A stretch of 64,000 nt of DNA, from positions 186,001-250,000 of the forward strand of contig JAACJM010000101.1 in NCBI GenBank assembly GCA_013368315.1, in the 5' to 3' direction. A program made the position numbers and the translations under genes. Every line of letters starts with the position of its first letter. The stretch's first letter is position 1. Shown one piece after another: positions 23,179 to 35,082 of this stretch. The notes beneath the pieces were generated by a model that worked only from the letters and a program-made list of their open reading frames with translations, had not been told where the DNA came from and did no database searches. This DNA comes from Tetrapyrgos nigripes. Lineage: Eukaryota > Basidiomycota > Agaricomycetes > Agaricales > Campanellaceae.

Positions 23179-24140
23179 AGTGGCTTTTGGTTCACATCAT
23201 CAGATTGCTTCAGGAGAGATTGGGGAACGTTCTTGAATGTTACGGGATTATATACGAAGTGTTTTTTATGATTTGCTCGACACAGAGCCTGGTTTATTAG
23301 ATAAAATCTAGACTCTTACTACATTTTTGTTGAAGTACCGTTAAAATACGAGGAATAGCCTCGAAAGCGGCCATGACTGTTGAAGGACGGAAACCCTAAC
23401 CGTTTAAGTCTACTTCGAGTCGTCCTTGGGCTTATCGATACATTCAGGAAAAGCGGAGCGAGAAGCGAGTGCAGAGTATGTTTATTTCATGTTGAGGACT
23501 TGAAGAAACGAGGTGTATGTTTACTCTCCTTTTTTTCCATTTCCGTTCTTCTCATTCTTTTCATTCTTCCTTTTTCTGTATGTTCTGCCCCTCCTCTCCC
23601 TGCATAGTGCTGACACCCCTTTCATACCTATCCACTTCCCCCGACGAACCCGACGAATCAAACCACGCCAAAAACCCAGAAAGCTTCACACGCTGGACTC
23701 TAATCTTGTCCAGCTTCCGGAGCGGAGGGAGGATGTATTCGTACGTTCGCTGCACCTTCCATCTTTCCCGTGTCCCTTCTTCTCGTTCCCCACGTCTATG
23801 TATACCTCCTACTCTATTTCCACCATCTCAGTACCTCTTCAATGTTCATTCCCATCCCCGGCCGAGAACCAGCACCGTTCTTCGGAAAGCTATCACTTAC
23901 TTCCGATCCCATCCACAAGCTTAGAAATATGGCGTTCAGTAAGTATCTTAATGATTGCTTTTCCACCGTCTAGCTTGTCCAACTGCCCCATTTTTCAAGA
24001 TAGCGTTGAGTAAGAGCATCGTAGAGCCGCTCGAATGCTCTTCTTCTCCCTTACCCATAGTTAATCTTCAATGTAACTCCCAGCAATGCCAATAGGCAGT
24101 ATGCCTGATCCTCCGCTTTTGTCGTCTCCCTACCTGCACT
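23179..24140. other. Intergenic, pyrimidine-rich
   Basis: Plus-strand CT-rich sequence with overlapping open frames of low complexity (23513-24013) but no domain. No supported gene. Confidence 0.45.
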
Positions 24141-25440
24141 TCACGTCATCCTTTCTACAATATCAACCTCTCCAATGTTCTTGGTTCCTAGAAGAACATC
24201 TACTAGTACCCCAGATGCCCATGATATCTCTCGACATATCACATCATCTTTTTGACTCCCAATATAGTTCCAGAGTTCGTCAAAAAATTTGACGCTGGCA
24301 GGAGCTACCAACTTTTGCAATGTCCATCCACGATAAAGCCAACCGCGCCTATTTTTCAATGTGTTTCCCAAGTCATCAGTGAGATAAACGTAGCAGTCTT
24401 CTGCATTGCGGTAATAGTCGTACATTGAGTTGATATCCTGGGATTTTTGCACATGGTTGCCGTCGTCGATGCAACAGGCATCGATCCAGATATACGAGTG
24501 CTTGTCCTTCCGTGCCTGTGTACAAGTAGCGAGGACTTTCCTACATCCAGGGTGTCCTGTATTTGACCATGCGGAAAAACGAAACGGGAATAGCTTTAGC
24601 ATCTCCTGGTGGGATACCTCCCTTTCAAAATTCCAACGGTGAAAGGGGATGGGATAAGGAGGAACTTGATCGTCGAGCGGGAATTCGGCGACCCGGAGTG
24701 TGGATGTGATGAGTCTCCGAGGACGTGAATGCTTCCATAAAGGGTCTAGTATCATGGATGACACCGTGTCCCCCGATGGCACAGAGTTGTTGTAGACAAT
24801 AAGGCTGGGAATGGGCAGTCGCACCAAACATTTTTCGAGTCGTTCACTTGCGGAAGATAATCTTTCCCCAAAACGACACTCCATGGTAATATCGAGCAAT
24901 CCCAAAAGACAGTATACCTGGTCTTCCTCCCTCGACGTCTCCCTATGTTCTGTCCACGACAATACATCAACCAAATCAAAATTATTCCCCTCTCCTCCGA
25001 GGAAGTACATCCTCTTCAATCCTGGTGATTCTCGATATCTCCCCACACAGCATATCATCCTGTCTACTTCCCAAGTAGATCCACCGTGCGTCAAAATAAT
25101 TGACCACGGCAGGGGCTATCAGTTCTTGGAGCGTCCATCCACGCTCGAACCAACTGCATTGCTTGAAATCATTCCATTGCCGTCCGTTCTCGGCGGAAAA
25201 GTCGTGGAGGCAGACGTAACAGACTTGCGCATTCCTGTAATAGTCGTACATGGAATTTATTTCCTGGGATCTATGCACCCGAGTTCGATCGTCGATACAA
25301 CGAGTGTCAATCCAGATGTACGAGTTCCCATCCTGGCATGCTTGCGTGCGAGTCGAGCTTGGGGAGTGCGGCGAGCCCGTGTCGTTGAGGCTGAAGTATG
25401 CAGGAGAAGAATGAATAAAGGTACCGGCGATCTCGAGGGG
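24141..25440 (-). pseudogene. Broken gene with two HET-type domains
   Basis: Two tandem copies of a HET core are readable. The first (about 25360-24990) reads SYIWIDTRCIDDR, INSMYDYYRNAQVCYVCL, WFERGWTLQELIAP and ARWIYLGSRQDD. A frameshift near 25005 shifts the frame into NFDLVDVLSW and REEDQVYCLLGLLDITME. The second copy (about 24510-24141) reads YIWIDACCIDD, INSMYDYYRNAEDCYVYLTD, GWLYRGWTLQKLVAP and LWNYIGSQKDD. HET domains are linked to allorecognition (vegetative incompatibility) in fungi. The first N-terminal part is also unusual, with HSPSS in place of the expected start. The frameshift and missing start make it a decayed gene. An intact spliced form with an extra intron is less likely. 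Confidence 0.65.
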
Positions 25441-26273
25441 CTGCTAGACTATTTATGTATGCTGTCAGCCAGACAAGGACAGTCGTACTCTCGTATAGCT
25501 TTGATGCTGTCGAACGACGTGAAGTATGGCTGTACATAGCGAATGTCAAGGCAGTGTTGAAATGTGGCTCAATGTGAGCTTTGATTGGCATGGGGGATCT
25601 GGAGACGCTTCGGACTTATGTCGACCAGGGTCCTCTAATAGCTAAGGTCCGTGTCGGTGGAAAGTGGGTTGCATCAACAGGGGACCTGTGCGTAGGTGCC
25701 AATGGGAAGGACGTACCTCTCAAAACAGAGGTTCATCCATCTGTTCGTCGTAAGAACTTAGTCCAACAACCCGGGCGTCGCCTAGCCCAACAAACTTTCC
25801 AACGGCCTATGACAACACCCTTAGATTATACACTGCTAGAACCTGTCCCAAATCTGCCCATACACATCAAGAGTCAATTAAGAGAAGCAATCGGGTAGAC
25901 GTGTTCTCGCAGAGGTAACCTCGGAGTCGTAGAGCTCGCTGCCGTCGTTGTGGTGACTGGTCAAGCGGACCCGATCAAGAGTTGGCCCGTTGCATCCGGA
26001 CCTTTTTGGCTACACAGCCACGATTTTCTTCCTTCTTCCTTCCAGCGACGACTCCAGCAGTAATACCTCAACAAAGACAGCAAGACGGAAAGTGATGATT
26101 TGCCCACAAACTCCACTCCGCACAGTCCTGAAGCATTCCTTCTATCGTTCCGTGATAAGTCTGAGGGACGAGGTCGACGAGGGCTTATTTACTACGAGAC
26201 GGAAACCCTAACCTCGAACTTGCCATTTCGGGACATTTCTCAAAGGCTCTTTCAACCACCCGCTCGAATAACT
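25441..26273. other. Intergenic
   Basis: Contains an open frame at 25581-25898 (+, 105 codons) without recognisable domain. Nothing else is supported. Confidence 0.4.
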
Positions 26274-26868
26274 ATGGTCCAAATGGCAGCTCTGCTCTAT
26301 ATCAGTACCTCTTCTACAAGGTCGTTCAGAAGACTATTCACATACTTGACTACCACCGCTAAACGCAATGGGAAACGCTCAGAGTCAAATACATCAGCAA
26401 CGTCTTCTGCTCTGGAGGACAGCTGCGGTTCTGATGGCGAGGATGAGCACCTGGAAGAAGGAGGACTTAATACTGAGAATGCCACTGAGAAGTCTCGGGG
26501 CGAGGTGAGTGTAGTCATAAATTCGAGAGAGCTCCGAGTCGTCGTTAATGTATTCTCTTCTTACCGGCAGCGCACCCATGAAGAAGAGGATAGTCGTCAG
26601 GTCCCAGTTCGCAAAGTTTCCTATAACGATGAAGGCCAAGAAGAAGCGTTCTCTGGAGGAGGGGCTTCTGGAAACGCTGTACACCTCAACCTAACGGAGG
26701 TGCGTGTAAATGGTTTTCGGATTACATCTCATCTCATTTGGTCTTCTTCCAGGAGCATTCAACCTCAATCTCGTTTACGTACTGTCACATTGGTTATGTT
26801 TCCCGTCATTCCCCAGAGGTTCAGCCTTCTCCAACCACGTCGTCTCTCCCATTTCTCGTCTCATATCG
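26274..26868 (+). pseudogene. Partial 5' duplicate of the coiled-coil gene
   Basis: An exon ending NATEKSRGE at 26504, an intron (26505-26570), an exon of 129 nt (26571-26699) and a second intron (26700-26752) copy the first exon, 66-bp intron and 129-nt exon of the gene at 26886. Intron ends are also alike (GTGAGTG..TATTCTCTTCTTACC and GTGCGT..TTCCAG). After the second intron the copy loses similarity and the frame ends (near 26922). It looks like a truncated tandem duplicate rather than a working gene, although it could be an upstream part of the same transcript. Confidence 0.55.
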
Positions 26869-26885
26869 AAGCCAGCACGTCAGAG

Positions 26886-28142
26886 ATGCCTTTCGTCTTG
26901 GAGAACTACTGCAATTGTAATAGTGTGGATGAGCTCATGGAGAAGGAAGCATTTGATAATCAAAAAGCCACGGAAGAGTCCCGAGACAAGGTGAGTGCAG
27001 TGGCATACTCTATTCTCAGAGAACTCATCATTAATGTATTCTCTTCTTACCAGTAGCTTCCCCATAAGGACGAAGATTTACCTCGTGGACTCCCTTTTCA
27101 TGGCGTTTCATATAGCGACGAAAGTCGAGACGAAGAGTTGGTTGGAAGGCGCACTTTTGACACTGCTGGGCTCAATACACCGGAGGTGCGTTATACTTGG
27201 ATTTTGACTCCTCCCTTCCCCTTACTCACTTTTCTTTCCAGGAACTTCCAAAAAACAGTCTTGCCGACGTCCAGTCGCTGTGATTGCTGCTTCAGTCCTC
27301 CCCAAGCTCCTTCCCCAGACATCTAGCTGTCTTCGCTCTCGGTGTTGCCGTCTTCTGGGTCACAAGCTCCCTTCCATTCCGCGTCTCTCCTTGAAGCCAA
27401 CTTGCCAGAAGAGATTATTCTCGGATGTGACGCACATTTTTCCCCCGCCTCTACCTCGCTTCTCGAGACACCTACCCATTCAGAGGCCGGTCCTAGTTCT
27501 AGGCCAACGTACCAGGCTGGAGACGGCGAAGAAGGAAACCATAGCGCTTGTCCATGTCCCACTGCACCCGGTTCCATATCTGCTTCTCTCGACCCTTCAG
27601 ACTCTGATACCCGCTATGAAATCAACGACGACCGCGATGACAAGATGGGCAAGCTACAGCTGCAGAAGGAGGTGATAGTCGAGAGTTTTTCGATTCTGAT
27701 AGACCATTATAAAACCTTGATGGAAGAGTCGCAGCGGATGAAGGAAGCGAGGACGTTTGCTGAGGAGGCAGAGGTCAAGGTCAAGGAGGTCGTTGCGGAC
27801 AATGAGAAGTTGAAGAAGTCGGCTGAGGAGGCGAAGGAGAGGATAAGAGAGATATCCAAATCAAGGATAACGTTCATAGGCGGGTATAAAGCTGTGGAAG
27901 GGATAAATAAGGAGTTGGCAAGTCAGATGAAGATGCTCGAGCGGCGAAACGAAGAGCTGGAGAACAAGGCGGAGGAATTGGAAGAAAAGATGGATTGTTT
28001 GAGCAGCCAAAATTATTCACAGACCATCCAGATTGATACGTTGATGAAGAACTTGTGTGAGGCGCGGGGGGCACGAATGGCATTGCAAGAGGATTTGAGC
28101 TTGAGCCGGTCTGGAGAGGGTTTTTGGGACTATGTCCAGTAA
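26886..28142 (+). CDS. Coiled-coil protein, paralogue A
   Basis: Exons 26886-26990, 27057-27185, 27242-27268 and 27327-28142 give 358 residues. It starts MPFVLENYC, and an acidic exon encodes LPHKDEDLPRGLPFHGVSY. The third exon is only nine codons (ELPKNSLAD) and its donor (GTCCAG) is weak. The last exon has a Ser/Pro-rich stretch followed by a long charged coiled coil (about residues 195-345, with KARTFAEEAEVK-like heptads and ELENKAEELEEKM). Intron 1 ends CAGTAG: only the downstream TAG acceptor keeps the frame, since the CAG acceptor would place TAG in frame. Exon layout and sequence match the damaged gene at 43843-45871. The function is unknown; the family appears lineage-specific. Confidence 0.6.
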
Positions 28143-28907
28143 CTTTGTAAGAGAAATTATAAGTGCTCTAAGGAGTGCAACAGTCAAGAGCAGTCAAGGT
28201 AGGAGACCAAGATAGTCCTTAAGCAGATTCCCGATACTTTAGTATAAGGCCATTTTTTTTCTCAATGAAGACCACATGACCTGTCACGTTAATTTCACGT
28301 GGTTCGCCACGAACGCCCGACGTCGCCCGTAGGGTTGGCCGTCCTTCCCACCACTCACTGTAGGCCCTTCGACGTTTTTTTTGATTGAGCTTGCACATTA
28401 GCATTCTGTAATTGTACTATTTCTTATGTCCGCCGCTAATGTGGAGTTGCACTCTGCTATTACTCATGAACCGAATGACTGGATCTATTCGCAGCCAGCT
28501 AGCAGACCTCGCAGTTACCTCGAAGTGCTCTGGCTGGTGTTACGGCTGCTGTTGTGATAATCAGCATGTATCTATATAGTTATTCTACTTATCAGACATA
28601 CATGGAACATGCTGGATTCCGTTGGTTCGAATCTCCAGCCGAAATGTTTAGTCATGTTTTCCGGCATACGAGGTAAATACTGCTACCCCCAATGTTCTTG
28701 ATCATCGACCATCTCTCGTTAGTATCGGGTCCCTTCAGTGGCGCGCTGCGCTAAATATGCATTTTATAAATTTTGGCGCTTTTTTCATATACCCTTTTTA
28801 GGAAATGATTTCCCTTTTAAGAAAGTTTTTGCAGTTGTTTGCCTGGCCCCTCTTCCTCTGCCGCTTTCCCAGCTACCAGGAAGCCGGAGCGAAGCGACGG
28901 CCGCCAC
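28143..28907. other. Intergenic
   Basis: No supported gene. The short minus-strand frame at 28219-28404 has no family resemblance. Confidence 0.45.
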
Positions 28908-29579
28908 CACACCGAAAAGGGACAAATTTCCGCTCGACGGATACATGACCGGATATGTGTATGAAAACAAGATATATTTGGAATCTAGATATAAATACAA
29001 AAAGATGATGTATCTGTAAGCTAGATATTTGATCAGAAAGTTGCTATATAAGGATGAATTTTTAGTATATTTGATTGGTGTGTGGACATATTCTGTATCA
29101 AAGCTATTGAAAGAACTACAAAAAGACCTCAAATCAGGATTCCAGACATGGTTACGGATATGTGTCCGAAAAGACAATAAGTCCGGATTCCGGACAAGGG
29201 TCCTGATAGTAGTCCTGGCAGATGAACTGATAGATCAGAATGAATGCTATAAAAATATCAGTATTACGGACATATAAACTATACGCACCCATATCTGGAA
29301 GCCGGATGTATTGTCTTTTCGGACGCATATCTGTAACTATATCCGGATTCTCGATTCTCGGTCTTTTTGTACTTCTTTTAATAGCTTTGATACATAATAT
29401 GTCTACACACCAATCAAATATACTAAAAGGCATCCCTATATAGCAACTTTCTGTTCAAATATGTAGCTTACTGATACATCATCTTTTTGTACTTATATCT
29501 AGTTTCCAGATATATCTCATTCTCGTACACATATCCGGTCACAGATCCGTCGAGCGGAAATTTGTCCCTTTTCGGCGTG
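28908..29579. mobile_element. 672-bp fold-back element
   Basis: Two arms of about 300 bp are near-perfect inverted copies (28908 to about 29205, and about 29285 to 29579), with a short unpaired centre around 29206-29284. The ends, CACACCGAAAAGGGACAAAT and its inverted partner ending CTTTTCGGCGTG, match the termini of the 131-bp MITE at 1715. A 3-bp duplication CAC flanks it (28905-28907, 29580-29582). No open frame is conserved. Single strands would fold into one long hairpin. Confidence 0.85.
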
Positions 29580-29622
29580 CACGCTTGTCATTTCTTAATT
29601 AGGCATATCTGCTTACATATAG

Positions 29623-29781
29623 CACTGCGGGCATAATAAGATTTACTGACCTAGTAAATCGATTAGTCAGCTTAGGAAATCAATAGGAAATTGGTTTCCT
29701 GGAATCTGATTGGCTGTTCACAATTTACTAAGGATTTACTATCAATTTACGCAGTGAGAAGAAGGTATTATGCCCGCAGTG
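29623..29781. mobile_element. 159-bp MITE with CACTG ends
   Basis: Inverted ends CACTGCGGGCATAATA and TATTATGCCCGCAGTG, flanked by TAG (29620-29622 and 29782-29784). The interior is AT-rich with repeated TTTACTA/TAGTAAAT motifs. CACTG ends with a 3-bp duplication fit the CACTA/EnSpm superfamily. It does not share the CACGCCGAAAA ends of its neighbour, so it is a different family. Confidence 0.8.
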
Positions 29782-29940
29782 TAGTTAGTTAGTCCAGCCG
29801 ACAAACCCTTAAAAAATAACCGGCGCAGGGCCGGCCCCTGTGGGGCGGCAAAGCCCACTACCATTCGCACCGGTTAACTGCAGCCACTTGAACTAAACAT
29901 TTGCATATATGTAAACCACCACAGGAGGAATGACCAGAAT

Positions 29941-32682
29941 AGTGTTAGTGTAAGCTACTTACCTCGGTTATGCACTGTAAATAGTGTAAGGTCTGTCATC
30001 CCAAACCTGAGAATAGTGTAAGCTGTCTGGGGATATCAACATGCCAATGATGCCATCAATCTTTTATTGGAACGGCAGCGTGCACTTCCAAATGTGGAAG
30101 TGCGCGCCTCTTCTCACTTGTAGGCCACTTTTGTCAAGCTCTAGCAACAAACAGATCTACCACTAAGCTCTCCGGGAGGTACGTATAGCTTGATAACATA
30201 TTAAAGTAGGTATATACGAGAGATCGGCTGATTCTGATGAAATATGAAGGTATGGCGATGATTTTTGTGACTACTACGTACATACTCATGAAGGCCGTTA
30301 TGTCTTGAAGATTGAGCCTGGTAGGTAAGTGCCCAGTGCACTTCTGAGAGAAAGACTTTGGTTTGAATTTGATATCTTCTGCGGGAGAAAATGAGCAAGG
30401 CAGTGCGAAGGGGGCCTCGTGCACCACAAAAATTGAGTGACCAATATACGCTGAGATCTTGTCTGATTTTCAGTATTTTGTGTGTCCGAAAAATGCCACA
30501 ATATATTAGGGAGACGGATGATATTTGAGCGTATATCGGGAATATACCGAGGCCGCTTTGCAATATATCATGAGCGGAAAAAGTATTGCAAAGTGAGCAA
30601 AGTTTTCTAAAGGGAGCAAAGTACTGCGAGATAAGGGAAATTTCGAGAAGTGTACAAAGTCTTGTGAGACGAGCGAAGTATTGAACGAAGTACCAAGCAG
30701 TTCATCAATGCTATTCATAAACCAGAGAGTCCATATGCCAAATGATCAAATTTCATATATTCATTTACTAAGATACAGTAGCTACTGAGAATAGCGACAC
30801 CAACTCTACCAAGACAAACAGACTGTTGTATATGATTATATGACTCACAGCAGCACACCCTCTGTAGACAGATATACATCCACTCTGTAATGTTTTTGGA
30901 TGAGATAGATTGACGACACAAGAGTCAAAGGGAACACTCACGAAAGCATGACGGGAGCAGAGAACTAGATACGGAAGGAGGGACTTGTAAGATTAAAGAC
31001 ACTGAGCGGAGCGAAAGAACGACTCACCGCAAACTGAAGAAGCAGCCATATGCGTGATATTCTGGTTGTTGCGCATTGGTAGTCTGGAGGGTTTGACATT
31101 ACAAGGTCAGAAAATGCGCATAGGGTTGGAGGGAAGTGGCAACAACACTGTCAACGATGAGGGCGGGAAAAATAATTAAACTGGGCGTCAGACAAGGGAG
31201 GACGTACTGACACACGTAAGCAGGAAACTAGGATCGCCTTGGTGGATAAAGCATACTCGTTGCTGTAGGATGCGTGAGTGAATATCCAAAGGCAAAGACA
31301 AAAGGCGGGAACACAAAGACGCAAGAGGATCATCGCCAAAGGCAATGACGGAAAGCCAAAAACAAAGGGAAAATAACTAACAAAGACGGCGAAACTCACC
31401 AGCAAGATGATGGATGAACGTGAACCGCTAACCCTCTCGGTCCAACTCCAACTGCCGTTTCTCTGAATCCTCCAAATCAGTTTTAGGAATGACAGCTCAA
31501 ATCCATAGAAGGGGGTGGATCTACAGAGGAGGGTGAGTAGGAAGGCAACGAAGATGAGCCAGAAAGCTCACCATAAGCCTACCACACGTTCGGACTGAAG
31601 GGTGAGCACTGTGTGGGTCATTGAGTGGGAAGGAGAGTCGGAGAGACAGGAAAGACAGGTCGGAAGAAGAAGGAAGGGAACGAGGACTCGAAGAATGGTG
31701 GTGGTGAAGAAAGAAGTTGACGCGTTGACGCGTCGCCCAGTTTTGGGCGGTATTTAGCGGAGTTTGAAAATTACGCGTTCCAAAGCTGATGCCAAACAAA
31801 GCGCAAATAAGTGCTCATCGCTGAAAACCAAATGCATACATACAGCCTGAAAATGTTCACTCTGCTGGCCTGCACGGGGTAGAAAGTAAGTAATTCGATA
31901 GTCAAGGCTATGACAAGACACCGCCGACGTTGAAGGAACTTGTCCTACCATCAAGAGCCGGTGGTAGTAAGCCGGATTTGCTCTCAATGCTCATTGCAAT
32001 GCGTTGATGGGTGAATGCGCATATGTTAGGTTACTAAATGTATCATTCGCGTTGACGGCAACGGTTGGTTCTGGGTTGAACTGCGCATGCTGCCCCTTCC
32101 AGTATTACTCTAGGAAAGTGATATATAGGTCACACTATTGAGAATGTATCTACGAAACTTCAGCAATACATCGACCCTTTTTCAGTACCTTGAAAATGAC
32201 TCAAAACTTCCCCGAAGTCATCCCAATACTCCTCCAATACCCCTCCAAAATTTGACCCCATCTGCGATACTTCACAAAACGACCCAAAATATCGCAAAAT
32301 ATTACCCTGCTTTGCAAACCATCGTAAATTGGGCCAAGGTATTGCCAATCCTTCAATGATACTTTGACAGAATATTACCCTGTTTTAAAAGCGGCCAATA
32401 TTTCATTGTATATTGGTCCGTTTTTCAATAGTTTGCTCTGTCAATTTTTGTGGTGTGTTAGCGGAATGCACCAATAAATGCTATGCGTTGTCTTGCCGAG
32501 GACCTGAAGGAGCGGGCAAATGGTGGGATGGCGGTGAGGGCGGTGGGCTTATAGTATAAGCAGCGGGAGCGGGGGCTGAAGCCTAAACGGGATTATGGTC
32601 TGAATTAGCACTTACACTCTTTTGCATGAACTTACACTATTTTGGGGCTCAGTTACATACTAGTACTACTTACACTAACACT
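29941..32682. repeat. Older inverted-end element hosting CACTA copy 1
   Basis: AGTGTTAGTGTAAG at 29941 faces its exact inverse CTTACACTAACACT at 32669-32682. AATAGTGTAAG-type motifs repeat near both ends (29981, 30012, 32605, 32630). Removing the nested CACTA-like copy leaves about 700 bp. No target duplication is clear, so the boundaries are tentative. Confidence 0.5.
30422..32455. mobile_element. Non-autonomous CACTA-like element, copy 1
   Basis: The ends are CACCACAAAAATTGA and TCAATTTTTGTGGTG, flanked by TG on each side. The sequence aligns over its whole length with copy 2 (36522-38546), both in the same orientation and of nearly equal length (2,034 and 2,025 bp). Both ends carry repeats of AAGTATTG(C)AAAGTGAGC-type and CAATATAC motifs. 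CACCAC..AAAA ends with a 2-3 bp duplication resemble CACTA/EnSpm. No transposase is encoded. Confidence 0.75.
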
Positions 32683-33090
32683 ATACTAGTATATACTCCC
32701 ACCACAGGGATGTCAGGTAACCCAACTCAAGTGTAAGGATATGAACAAGTCATCCTAAAAAGGGGAACAGAACGGCATGGACACAAAAAAAAAGAGAAGG
32801 GTTCACCGCAGGATCGGAAGTAATACAGGCGTTCGAAACGCGTCTGATACTATTCGTGACCTAGAAGTGACATGGGCCCTAGAAGTGGAAGATTCCAAAG
32901 AAATCTGTCCATATCTTTGTTCCTCCCTCATCTCCCTTCATAAAAATTGAATAGTAGATACTTTCATATATTACCTACATTTCTATGTAACAAGATTTAC
33001 CAGGTTTGCACTGAGATGTTTGCCATGGGCTGAAAACGACGAACAAAGTACATTTCCGCGAGCATGACAGAAGCGAAAGGCTTTCGCATA
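32683..33090. other. Intergenic between elements
   Basis: No gene or repeat recognised. Confidence 0.4.
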
Positions 33091-33098
33091 AGCTATCC

Positions 33099-34252
33099 TA
33101 GGGCTCAGCACGGGTACACCCGCGGATTACCCGGACCCGGACCCGCGGGTTTATCTCACATCAAAACTCAAATCCGTATCCGGCGGGTAAAGCACTCCGG
33201 ATAACCCGTATCCGGAGTATCCGACCCGCGGATTATATGGGTATCTGCGGGTATGCGGGTACTTGATTATAAAAATGTAGTCTTTAGTTCTAAACCCTAC
33301 GTATTAAAATGTTTTATGCCTAAATAAATGTTTATTTTTAAATGAATATCTTCTTTCACTTGATTAGAACAATCTTTGTTTATAGAGCCAGACAATCCAG
33401 CAACAATACATACTTTTAACTGACTGAAAAAGATCAGAAAAGTGGCTTTTTATGAAAGAACCACAGATCTTGGGTGAAATTATGTATAAATATATAATTT
33501 TTTGTACTCATATATCTTCCCTCATATCAGTGGAACATTTTATGTTCATAGAGCTTAGTAATCTGAGTACAATACATACTTCAACTGACTGAAAAAGATC
33601 AGAAAAGTGGCTTTTTATGAAAGAACCATAGATCTTGGGTGAAATTTTGCATAAATATATATAATTTTTTGTACATATATATCTTTTCTCATTGCAGTGG
33701 AACATTTCTTGTCTATAGAGTCAAACAATCCAGTGACAATACATAATTTTAATAGAGCCAAAACACCAACAAAGCAATTTTTATTAAAAAAAACATAGAT
33801 CTTCATTGAGTTTATGCATAAGTATATGATTATTTTTACATAGATATACTCTCTTACTCAGGTGGAACATTTTATGTTCATATAGCCAAGCAATCTGACT
33901 GCATTACACATTTTTAATTGAGAAAGTGAGTTCCAGCCACAATATACATATAGACATTTAGACCTGTTTTAGCTGCGAAAATGTGGATCCTCATGAAAAA
34001 CCCATTTTTATGAAGGAATACAATGCTAATGTAGCTATGTTTCTATTTTTCTACATACATATTTAAATACAGACGGTACTATTTTTATTTTACGGATACC
34101 TGCGGATACTGGGACATTTTGAAAGTCAAACCCGTATCCGGTGGTATCCGTATCCGGCGGGTGTGGCTGTGCCGGGTATCCGGGACCCGCGGGTCCGGAT
34201 ACAGGTACCTGGCCAGGTACCTGGCAATTACCTGTACCCGTGCTGAGCCCTA
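33099..34252. mobile_element. 1,154-bp non-autonomous hAT-like element
   Basis: Perfect ends TAGGGCTCAGCACGGGTA and TACCCGTGCTGAGCCCTA, flanked by the identical 8-bp duplication AGCTATCC (33091-33098, 34253-34260). Both subterminal zones are packed with ACCCG/GGATAC motifs. The first 15 bases resemble the element at 1285 (TAGGG..AGCACGGGT), so both probably used the same transposase source. No coding sequence. Confidence 0.88.
33385..33930. repeat. About 166-bp tandem repeats inside the hAT-like element
   Basis: A unit containing AA(T)C..ACAATACAT(A/T), CTGAAAAAGATCAGAAAAG, GGCTTTTTATGAAAGAACCA and GTGGAACATTT recurs at about 33385, 33551, 33719 and (weaker) 33882. The first two units are nearly identical and the later two are diverged. 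Confidence 0.75.
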
Positions 34253-34260
34253 AGCTATCC

Positions 34261-35082
34261 CGTTGAGAGAATTTTGTGAAACTTAATATGGTAGTCCCTA
34301 CGACTGATTTTATTCGTATCCAGCCTTTTCCTGGGCCAAAACTTAGTGTTGTGCCTTTTTACGCAGCAGACGAGGTGGAAGTGATAGAAAAGTTGCTTCA
34401 AACTCCGCTCGGCGCCTGCTTTTTTGAAAGAGGGTCACACCTGTGACATCTTCCACTTCCCCGCCAATACGCCGTCACAAAACGTCCCTCGTCGGCCCTC
34501 CACGGCTTGTATCCACATCCCTCGGAAAACCTTGCAGATTTGCTAAAATAAAGGCTTATACCATAGACTTCAGGTGTGTAAATTTTTTGGGACAACGGTA
34601 AAGATTTGCGAAAGTTTTAATTCACCGACATTTTTTCTTCCATTTCTAGGTCACGAATAGTAGTTGACGTACAGCTCTCAAAACGGCAGAGAGGATCGAG
34701 GGGAGCGCAATAAGTCCCAAATAGGAAAGGAACTCGTGACAAGCGCTTCTTTATTGCAAAACGAGGTTACCGGGGGGTTCAGCGTGGGACAACGCACTCC
34801 CAAAAAGGAAAACAGCACGTGATGCGCGCAGCATTGGCGTGAAATCGACCGCATTTGGGAGATAAAACCCACTACCTATACGGTAGCGGGAATTTTCCGA
34901 CCCTCTACAAAATTATGCACCCCCCTTGTCCTAGAGCTCCTTGGTACCTTGATCCACGACGTATTCTTGTGCATTCCGCACCGTTGAGTTAGCTTCTTTT
35001 GCCCGTGGATCCATTGGATAGTAGAAGTTTTACAGGTAGGTAGTATAGTTCTGGATAATCTATAAACTTACCGCGTCTATGG
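34261..35082. other. Intergenic
   Basis: No supported gene. It includes the upstream region of the gene at 35083. Confidence 0.4.
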
